From positions 1-5,368 of the forward strand of contig JAUVYS010000099.1 of the NCBI GenBank assembly GCA_030602965.1: a DNA stretch of 5,368 nucleotides, given 5' to 3'. This document shows, in pieces, positions 1-4,593 of the stretch; position 1 is the stretch's first letter; each line of letters begins with the position of its first letter. This stretch comes from Candidatus Bathyarchaeota archaeon (GTDB taxonomy: Archaea > Thermoproteota > Bathyarchaeia > RBG-16-48-13 > JAGMEO01). Under the pieces are notes generated by a model. That model did not search any database. It worked only from the letters and a program-made list of their open reading frames with translations, and was not told the origin of the DNA. Made by a program: the position numbers and the translations under genes.

Positions 1-967
1 TGGCAACAAAAATCAGGATAGTTTCTGAGAAGCCACGACTGAAGGGAAATAGAAAAATGGGAATGGCTGACAGAGCCATTGACAACATTATCATATTTCT
101 CGCTCCGAACCTATCTATTATAATGCCTGCAGGTATCAAGAACACAACATTTACAACGGCTGCCACAAGCAGCACCGTCCCCCACTGAAGTTCTGATAGT
201 CCTATCTTCTCGAGACCATAGATGACCCAGTATGGTGTTGTAATGCTATTGAAGAAGACACTCATAATTAACATCAGTGTGAAGGCCTTTAGGCTTCGTG
301 GTAACTGCTTTAACACATCAAACATATCGCGATATGAATGAGACAATATGTGAATAAGTTCATTTCTAGAGAACCCTCCATCTTTTCTCTTCACAGTCTC
401 TCGTAGAAATTTAAGGTTCATTGTCGCAATTATGATTGTGGTGATAAAGATCCATCCATAAAGGAGCCGCATCGCCTGTTCCACTCCAAGGATTGTGATA
501 AGGTAGCCACCGATATATGGAGAGAAGATGCCGACTACACTCGGGAATGCAAGCCAGAGTGAGTATCCTATACCCCGCTGCTGAGATGGTAATGAGTCTG
601 CCATCAAAGCATTCATGGCAGGAAAGAAGAATGCTGTTACCCCCATTAGGAAGTTGCCTATAGCAAGGATTTTCCAGTCAGGAGCTAGCATAAATACCAA
701 ATAGAGGACTGCTGAGACATAACCAGTTGCAGCTATGATTTTTACACGTCCGTATCTATCTGCAATGTATCCAGCGACTGGAAAAAAGAAGAGGGCAGTG
801 AAGAAACGGAGGCTATTCACTAGTCCAATATCGACTGTACTACCGCCAAGAGCTTGCACATAAAGACTGAAGTAGGGAAAAGTTATGAAAAGCCCAAATT
901 GTCGAATTACATCTCCTAAGGTCAATATAAGCAGATTACCCCTCAGAATCTCCTTTATTGACTTCAT
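1..967 (-). CDS. Major facilitator superfamily transporter, N-terminal part (cut by left window edge)
   Basis: This is the N-terminal 322 codons of an MFS secondary transporter of the cytoplasmic membrane; the frame stays open to the left edge. Family members are about 400 residues with 12 membrane helices, so roughly 80-100 residues are probably missing. The signature loop between helices 2 and 3 is clear at residues 66-76 (GYIADRYGRVK), and its degenerate copy opens the second half at residues 281-291 (GIIIDRFGARN). A charged cytoplasmic linker (about residues 188-225) separates the two six-helix halves. ATG at 967-965 is the only start before an in-frame stop at 994-992. No strong ribosome-binding site precedes it, and a TATA-like box lies about 70 nt upstream. 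The gene is divergent from the membrane pseudogene and the second MFS gene, to which it is only distantly similar. Substrate cannot be assigned; a drug or metabolite exporter is possible. Confidence 0.9.
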   Translation of the reverse strand, partial: MKSIKEILRGNLLILTLGDVIRQFGLFITFPYFSLYVQALGGSTVDIGLVNSLRFFTALFFFPVAGYIADRYGRVKIIAATGYVSAVLYLVFMLAPDWKILAIGNFLMGVTAFFFPAMNALMADSLPSQQRGIGYSLWLAFPSVVGIFSPYIGGYLITILGVEQAMRLLYGWIFITTIIIATMNLKFLRETVKRKDGGFSRNELIHILSHSYRDMFDVLKQLPRSLKAFTLMLIMSVFFNSITTPYWVIYGLEKIGLSELQWGTVLLVAAVVNVVFLIPAGIIIDRFGARNMIMLSMALSAIPIFLFPFSRGFSETILIFVA

Positions 968-1034
968 AAAACAAACCTTGAGCTTGAGTAGTCACGAGAG
1001 TAATTCATTGTATTCGTAGATGCGTGGTCTTTTT

Positions 1035-1044
1035 GTATATTTTA
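1035..1044 (-). promoter_or_regulatory. Possible TATA box for the minus-strand MFS gene
   Basis: The minus strand reads AAAATATACA here, preceded by a purine-rich stretch that could act as a BRE element. In archaea transcription starts about 25 nt downstream of TATA. That would put the start near 1010-1015 and give a leader of roughly 45 nt before the ATG at 967. The assignment rests on base composition and spacing only. Confidence 0.3.
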
Positions 1045-1111
1045 TCCTGTTTCTTTTCGATTATTTCAACTTTGAACAATGAGTAAGACAGAAGATATCT
1101 TCAATAGTTAC

Positions 1112-1136
1112 GTTATATAATTTTTATATTTTATAA
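1112..1136 (+). promoter_or_regulatory. Possible TATA box region for the membrane pseudogene / MFS operon
   Basis: A run of nearly pure A/T (TTATATAATTT, then TTTATATTTTATAA) lies 20-45 nt upstream of the presumed original start codon at 1155. This spacing fits an archaeal TATA box driving a leaderless or nearly leaderless transcript, since no ribosome-binding site precedes 1155. If still active, it would also be the nearest promoter for the downstream transporter at 1611. Confidence 0.35.
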
Positions 1137-1154
1137 TGGCTAGTTGATTGTTTT

Positions 1155-1614
1155 ATAGCAGAAAAAAAGAGACCCACAGGACTCACAATGCTTTCGATTC
1201 TCTGGTTGTTCAATGCTGCTGCGAACATGTATGTTAGCATTGAGACGATCTATTATGATTTGGAATACTCTCAGCGATTAAAGAGAACACGGTGAGCCAA
1301 GTTGTGGTTCAATGCTTGAATTTCGCGGTTCCAGTTGAAATCGTACTTATGGTTATGGCGTTTGTTCTCAGTTTAATCCAGTTTTTTACTGTATACGGGT
1401 TGTGGACAAGAAAGACGTGGTCTTACAAACTTGCGGTGGCCATACCGATTGTAAATTTGATCTTGTATTCTCTAGTGTGTTGTTGATCTTCTCTGCTCCA
1501 GCTGAGTTGGAGCTTTCGATAAATTACGGAGCTGTTGGCATTGCCATCGGATTCGTGACTATATACTGGCTTTATCTCAGGCAAGAAAATGTTAAATCCA
1601 TCTGTTATGCATGA
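1155..1614 (+). pseudogene. Decayed gene for a small four-helix membrane protein (start lost, two frame changes)
   Basis: Three consecutive reading frames join into one membrane protein. Frame A (1155-1295) reads AEKKRPTGLTMLSILWLFNA and onward, giving helix 1. Frame B (GTG 1292 to the stop at 1486) has helix 2 (EIVLMVMAFVLSLIQFFTVY) and helix 3 (WSYKLAVAIPIVNLIL). Frame C (about 1487-1614) has PAELELSINYGAVGIAIGF and a C-terminal helix ending YWLYLRQENVKS. From memory, this order (RPTG motif, hydrophobic helices, a 'GLWT.KSWSYKLA' loop, a last helix ending 'YLRQ..VK') matches a family of archaeal membrane proteins of unknown function. The expected first codon is ATA at 1155, where ATG would give MAEKKRPTG. 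Both changes have the sense of a one-base loss, near 1260-1320 and 1450-1490. Restoring both bases gives a 153-residue product. The end overlaps the MFS start by ATGA, suggesting former translational coupling. Sequencing error could explain the shifts but not the ATA start. Confidence 0.7.
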
Positions 1615-2951
1615 ATGAGAAAGCAAGAAATAATCGGGAAGGCTTACTAGAAAAAATGTTGAGATCAGAAATCTATTCAGCCAGCATCATAGCTTTATCC
1701 TTAGCATCTTTAGTCACGAACATTGCAGGCACAATGCCTTCCTCATATTTTCCTAATTACGCTACTTCACTTGGAGCCGAGGTGTGGTTCATAGGATCGT
1801 TTGTAGCAGCGTTTTTAATTGCAAATGCTGTACTCTCTCAATATTTTGGGAGTTTATCAGATCGCATAGGAAGAAAAAAACTCATCCAAGCTGGATTACT
1901 GACAGACGTTTTCTTGGGAACTTTAACAGGATTGATTCAAAACTGGCAGTCTTTAATTATCATACGAGCGTTAAATGGAGTCTCCACTGCAGCAGTGCGT
2001 CCAGCTGCAGAAGCATCATTAGTAGACCAGGTTCCTGAAAAACGAAGAGGTGAAGCCACGGGATTCTTCATGACAGCCACAATGATTGGTTGGTTCCTAG
2101 GACCCATCTTTGGAGGAACAATCCAATTTTATTCAGAAACAGTTCTAGGATTGCCATTGCATGAAAGCTATCGGATTCCCTATTTCATAGATTCAGCACT
2201 CTCAATCATGGCGTTCATATTAGTAAAATGGAAAGTAAAGGAAACCAGAGGAAACAGTTCACAGATAAAAATAAAGAAAACAATGACAGGATTAAATATG
2301 GAACTTGATGGATGGGTGTCAAGATCAATAAAGGTCTTATACATTACAAATTTGACTAACGGCTTCGCAGTTGGCTTTATCGCACCAGTTGGTGTTCTAT
2401 TTCTAAGTACGACTTTTAGTGCTGTTCCACTGCAAATAGGTACAATTTTGTCAGTTTCTGGTTTTGTAGGCATATTGTTCAACTTTTTTGCTGGAAAATT
2501 ATCAGACAAATGGGGTCGAAAACCTCTAATTGCCATCGGAAGTTTGTCTTCCAGGCTTGCATCCATTGTTTTACCATTCTCAACTGATCTGTGGCAAACA
2601 ACAGGCATCATGGCGTTTCGATCACTGGGCATAAACGTCGCAATGCCTGCCTCAAGAGCTTTAACAGCAGATTTAGTTCCACAGAAAATAAGAGGTAAAC
2701 TATTTGGGAGATTTGCTGCCTTCTTTGAGACTGGTATGATTGCAGGAGCACTCCTTGGTCCGTGGCTCTTTTATCTATTTCAATCTCAAGAATTTCACGT
2801 CAGTCTGTTTTACGATTTGATCATTAAAGGGAGTGGCATTCCATTTTTCATAAGCGGAATAATTGGGTTAATAGCTTTGATATTACTTCTTGTCTTTGTT
2901 AAAGAACCAGCCTCAATGAGAAGTAAATCGGAATCGCGCGTGCGATCTTAA
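1611..2951 (+). CDS. Major facilitator superfamily transporter, complete
   Basis: This is a complete 446-residue MFS secondary transporter of the cytoplasmic membrane, the usual length for 12 helices. Motif A is present in both halves: GSLSDRIGRKK at residues 80-90 and GKLSDKWGRKP at 295-305. A motif-B-like arginine lies in IIIRALNGVS (residues 116-125), and a motif-C-like glycine/proline stretch in GWFLGPIFGG (160-169), a feature often seen in drug:H+ antiporters. A charged linker lies at about 207-240. ATG 1611 overlaps the stop of the upstream membrane pseudogene by ATGA, with no ribosome-binding site of its own. ATG at 1656 (residue 16) is a possible alternative start that would remove only a charged N-terminal tail. 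Because the upstream gene is now frameshifted, ribosomes ending in its last frame would need to start within that frame, so coupled expression may be reduced. Substrate unknown; a multidrug or small-molecule exporter is plausible. Confidence 0.94.
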   Translation: MNEKARNNREGLLEKMLRSEIYSASIIALSLASLVTNIAGTMPSSYFPNYATSLGAEVWFIGSFVAAFLIANAVLSQYFGSLSDRIGRKKLIQAGLLTDVFLGTLTGLIQNWQSLIIIRALNGVSTAAVRPAAEASLVDQVPEKRRGEATGFFMTATMIGWFLGPIFGGTIQFYSETVLGLPLHESYRIPYFIDSALSIMAFILVKWKVKETRGNSSQIKIKKTMTGLNMELDGWVSRSIKVLYITNLTNGFAVGFIAPVGVLFLSTTFSAVPLQIGTILSVSGFVGILFNFFAGKLSDKWGRKPLIAIGSLSSRLASIVLPFSTDLWQTTGIMAFRSLGINVAMPASRALTADLVPQKIRGKLFGRFAAFFETGMIAGALLGPWLFYLFQSQEFHVSLFYDLIIKGSGIPFFISGIIGLIALILLLVFVKEPASMRSKSESRVRS

Positions 2952-2968
2952 CATAATTATGTTAAGAT
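2945..2968. repeat. Perfect 24-bp palindrome across the MFS stop codon
   Basis: The half ATCTTAACATAA (2945-2956) is followed at once by its exact reverse complement (2957-2968). The TAA stop of the MFS gene (2949-2951) lies inside the left half. In RNA it could form a stem of about 10 bp with an AATT loop. No T-run follows on either strand, so it is not a typical archaeal terminator. A dimeric regulator's binding site or an mRNA 3'-end hairpin are alternatives. It lies between two convergent genes. Confidence 0.85.
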
Positions 2969-2991
2969 GCGTAGTCAGTCCAAACGTTCCG

Positions 2992-3006
2992 GCGCGAAAT
3001 ATGCGC
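2992..3006. terminator. Weak GCGC hairpin downstream of the cold-shock gene
   Basis: GCGC at 2992-2995 and GCGC at 3003-3006 can pair around a 7-nt loop, 2 nt beyond the cold-shock gene's stop codon. The stem is only 4 bp and no U-rich tract follows on the minus strand, so a terminator role is tentative. Confidence 0.2.
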
Positions 3007-3008
3007 GT

Positions 3009-3200
3009 TTAAGAAATTGGTTTCACTTTTACTGCTCTTGGACCTTTTGGACCTTGCTCGATCTCAAACTCTACTTTTTCTCCTTCTGTTAGGATGCTCT
3101 TACCCTGTATCTCCGAGCTGTGGACAAAGACCTCTGTTCCGTCGTCGGCTTCGATGAATCCGTAGCCTCTTAACCAGCTTTTCACTACACCTGTTGTCAA
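3009..3200 (-). CDS. Cold-shock-domain (CspA-like) nucleic-acid-binding protein
   Basis: This is a single cold-shock domain of 63 residues, the usual length for stand-alone CspA-type proteins. It binds single-stranded RNA or DNA in the cytoplasm and is thought to melt mRNA secondary structure. The RNP1 motif reads RGYGFIEA (family KGFGFI) and RNP2 reads VFVHSSEI (family VFVHFS). The C-terminal strands read GEKVEFEIEQGPKGPRAVKV. The family tryptophan-phenylalanine pair (KWFN) is replaced by KSWLRG, so one aromatic of the usual binding face is shifted or missing. I chose TTG at 3200-3198 because GAGGTGA ends 5 nt upstream of it, giving MTTGVVKSW. GTG at 3209-3207 would add three residues but overlaps that ribosome-binding site and has none of its own. 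The gene is monocistronic and convergent with the MFS gene. Confidence 0.92.
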   Translation of the reverse strand: MTTGVVKSWLRGYGFIEADDGTEVFVHSSEIQGKSILTEGEKVEFEIEQGPKGPRAVKVKPIS

Positions 3201-3205
3201 GTTCT

Positions 3206-3212
3206 TCACCTC
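3206..3212 (-). promoter_or_regulatory. Ribosome-binding site deciding the TTG start of the cold-shock gene
   Basis: The minus strand reads GAGGTGA, a full match to the archaeal anti-Shine-Dalgarno sequence, with 5 nt (AGAAC) to the TTG at 3200. It overlaps the alternative GTG codon at 3209-3207, which argues against initiation at that GTG. Confidence 0.75.
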
Positions 3213-3250
3213 TTTTACACATGTGTTCTGTTACAATTGTTCATACCAAC

Positions 3251-3261
3251 TTATTAACATA
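3251..3261 (-). promoter_or_regulatory. Possible TATA box for the cold-shock gene
   Basis: The minus strand reads ATGTTAATAAG, preceded by AAAAACT. A start about 25 nt downstream, near 3229, would give a leader of roughly 30 nt that includes the GAGGTGA site. This is supported only by composition and spacing. Confidence 0.3.
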
Positions 3262-3532
3262 GTTTTTACATCGCGCAGACACGAGATTTGCGATTAAGGG
3301 GGGAAATGAATCAAAATGAATAATACAGAATTTGTTAAGATCGCGAGCCCGAGCACGATGCAGATATGATTAAAATCCAATTTGGTAAGAAAAGCAGAGT
3401 CACTCTGAGGGTTTCCTCAGTCCAATCAGAGACAGCCCACCGATAAAAACCATCGATCATTATACTTACTATCATTCAAACGAGTCGAAATTGATATTAG
3501 AAACTTATGAGATATCACATGATTGAGGAGAG
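3262..3532. other. Non-coding gap with small hairpins and a repeated half-site
   Basis: No convincing gene, tRNA or snoRNA-like box pair was found here. Three small structures are visible. The first is TGTTAAGATCGC at 3333-3344, the exact reverse complement of 2942-2953 at the palindrome downstream of the MFS gene. The second is a 6-bp perfect hairpin, CTGAGG-GTTT-CCTCAG, at 3405-3420. The third is a 4-bp CGAT/ATCG stem around 3441-3455. Also, AATTTGTTAAGA (3329-3340) and AATTTGGTAAGA (3379-3390) are near-identical copies. TATTATAC-like (about 3459-3468) and TTGATATTA (3491-3499) stretches could serve as TATA boxes for the plus-strand cluster. Confidence 0.4.
3405..3420. repeat. Short perfect hairpin in the gap upstream of the HEAT gene
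   Basis: CTGAGG (3405-3410) pairs with CCTCAG (3415-3420) around a GTTT loop. An overlapping alternative pairing of CTCTG (3403-3407) with CAGAG (3427-3431) is possible, and the two exclude each other. The role is unknown; it may be part of a long leader or a small RNA. Confidence 0.4.
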
Positions 3533-3598
3533 ATGAGAACGAGATATTATTCAGTACAAACCATTTTTCTGTTGATTGGTCAAGAGAAATTGAGGTGA
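3533..3598 (+). CDS. Possible 21-residue leader ORF ahead of the HEAT gene
   Basis: ATG at 3533 opens a 21-codon frame that begins MRTRYYSVQTIFLLIG. It ends with a TGA that forms the last three bases of the GAGGTGA ribosome-binding site of the HEAT gene. GAGGAG lies just upstream (3525-3530), but only 2 nt from the ATG, which is too close for good initiation. It could be a leader peptide whose translation affects the HEAT gene, or a chance frame in a transcribed leader. If transcription starts near 3570 it would not be in the mRNA at all. Confidence 0.2.
   Translation: MRTRYYSVQTIFLLIGQEKLR
3592..3598 (+). promoter_or_regulatory. Ribosome-binding site of the HEAT-repeat gene
   Basis: GAGGTGA matches the archaeal anti-Shine-Dalgarno sequence and lies 4 nt before the ATG at 3603. 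It supports that ATG as the start and suggests strong initiation for the first gene of the cluster. Confidence 0.7.
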
Positions 3599-3602
3599 GT
3601 AG

Positions 3603-4430
3603 ATGGGAATTTTAGATAGGTTTTCTAAGCCGCCAAACGTGGAAAAATTAAAGGAGAAGAAGGATTTTAAAGGATTGATAAAAGCTCTTCGCAACAAATC
3701 TGTGGGCGATAGGGCAGCTGAAGCATTGGTAGAAATGGGTGCGGAAGCAGTTGAGCCTTTGATAAACGCGTTCAGGGGATATAGTGCGAAGAATCTTTCT
3801 GGTTACGCTTCCATCTTGATTAGGATTGGAGAGCCAGCTGTTCAGCCATTGATAGAGGCGCTTCTCCGTGATCGAGGCAGGATCAGGGATGTGCGTAGAC
3901 AAGCAGCGATGGCGCTTGCTGAAATCGGAGATGAGCGAGCAGTCAAATCCCTGTGCTGGGCACGCCAAAAAGAGCCCACTATGACTGGAGCAAGAGAATT
4001 TCTCATACCGGCTTTACTCAAAATCGCTAAGCCATCTTATCAAGCACTCCTTGAAGCGCTTAAAGATGGTGACAAAGACACAAGGTCAGGTGCCATCGAC
4101 ACTTTAAATGAGGTCGCTGCTGAGAATAAGCTCAATGCCAACGCAGTAGAACCACTAAGCCAAGCTCTAAAAGATAAAGATCGTTTGATTCGAATGGGAG
4201 CAGCAAAGGCACTTGGAGCAATAGGGGATACAAGGGCAATAGAACCACTCATTCAAACCCTTAAAGATGAAGATGTAACAGTGCGTCAGAACGCTGCATA
4301 TGCCCTTGGTTACATTTATGACGAGCACGTTATCGACCCGTTGAAAATGGCTCTCAAGGATTCCAGCTGGTTTGTGCGCGACGCGGCAAAAGCATCCCTT
4401 AAACAAGTCCAAGATAAACTATCAAAGTAA
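3603..4430 (+). CDS. HEAT-repeat protein (PBS-lyase-type repeats)
   Basis: This is a 275-residue protein made almost entirely of short HEAT repeats of the phycobilisome-lyase/E-Z type. These helical-pair solenoids bind proteins. I count about seven to eight units of 28-34 residues, starting near residues 13, 48, 78, 111, 145, 181, 212 and 243. Typical elements are AVEPLINAF (49-57), AVQPLIEAL (79-87), AAMALAEIGDERAV (101-114), AAKALGAIGDTRAIEPLIQTL (200-220) and AAYALGYIYD (231-240). No catalytic residues, signal peptide or membrane helices are seen, so it is probably a cytoplasmic scaffold or adaptor. The PBS-lyase name reflects repeat ancestry; no phycobilisome context exists here. GAGGTGA precedes the ATG by 4 nt. 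It is the first gene of a three-gene cluster, and its TAA overlaps an ATG in TAATG. Its N-terminus, MGILDRF, resembles that of the third gene, MGIFDGW. Confidence 0.93.
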   Translation: MGILDRFSKPPNVEKLKEKKDFKGLIKALRNKSVGDRAAEALVEMGAEAVEPLINAFRGYSAKNLSGYASILIRIGEPAVQPLIEALLRDRGRIRDVRRQAAMALAEIGDERAVKSLCWARQKEPTMTGAREFLIPALLKIAKPSYQALLEALKDGDKDTRSGAIDTLNEVAAENKLNANAVEPLSQALKDKDRLIRMGAAKALGAIGDTRAIEPLIQTLKDEDVTVRQNAAYALGYIYDEHVIDPLKMALKDSSWFVRDAAKASLKQVQDKLSK

Positions 4431-4437
4431 TGTTATA

Positions 4438-4581
4438 ATGGTTTTGGGGCTTTTCCTTCAATCCAGAAAAGAAGACGATTTCAACTTGAGAAAATGGGAA
4501 GACGAACACAGACAATACATGAAGGAAGTTCCAAGATTCAACTTCATACTTGGATTATGGAGAGGGTTTAAGAGAGGATAG
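4438..4581 (+). CDS. Small charged protein of unknown function (47 residues)
   Basis: The frame encodes 47 residues: a short hydrophobic start (MVLGLFLQ), a charged, probably helical middle (SRKEDDFNLRKWEDEHRQYMKE), and an aromatic/basic tail (FNFILGLWRGFKRG). I do not recognise a family. Support for it being real is its position: it fills the gap between two co-directional genes, starting 7 nt after the HEAT stop and ending 12 nt before the next ATG, and its stop codon touches the next gene's ribosome-binding site. It has no ribosome-binding site of its own. Its ATG overlaps the TAA of a two-codon ORF (ATG TTA TAA at 4430-4438) that itself overlaps the HEAT stop, so re-initiation is the likely way it is translated. 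A TTG at 4372 in the same frame would overlap the HEAT gene and is less likely. It may be a small partner of one of its neighbours. Confidence 0.55.
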   Translation: MVLGLFLQSRKEDDFNLRKWEDEHRQYMKEVPRFNFILGLWRGFKRG

Positions 4582-4585
4582 GTGA
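4581..4585 (+). promoter_or_regulatory. Ribosome-binding site of the third cluster gene
   Basis: GGTGA lies 8 nt before ATG 4594 and shares its first G with the TAG stop of the 47-residue ORF. It supports the start at 4594 and possible translational coupling between the two genes. Confidence 0.65.
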
Positions 4586-4593
4586 CCCTAGAA

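Noticed and set aside
977..988. CTTGAG tandem repeat upstream of the left MFS gene
   Set aside because: Only two 6-bp copies, which is easily chance.
1423..1626. Minus-strand frame of 67 codons across the membrane pseudogene
   Set aside because: No family features, and the plus-strand frames reconstruct a recognisable membrane protein here.
2180..2632. Minus-strand open frame of 150 codons opposite the MFS gene
   Set aside because: It lies wholly inside a well-supported MFS gene on the other strand and its translation has no family features, so it is a shadow frame.
3210..3602. CRISPR array, tRNA or C/D box RNA in the long gap
   Set aside because: No regularly spaced repeats, no tRNA T-arm motif and no proper RTGATGA/CTGA box pairing were found.
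3648..3968. Minus-strand open frame of 106 codons opposite the HEAT gene
   Set aside because: The opposite strand encodes clear HEAT repeats; repetitive codon patterns commonly leave open antisense frames.
4372..4437. Upstream TTG start extending the 47-residue protein into the HEAT gene
   Set aside because: It would overlap the HEAT coding end by about 60 nt and adds a low-complexity polar stretch; ATG 4438 at the TAATG junction fits better.
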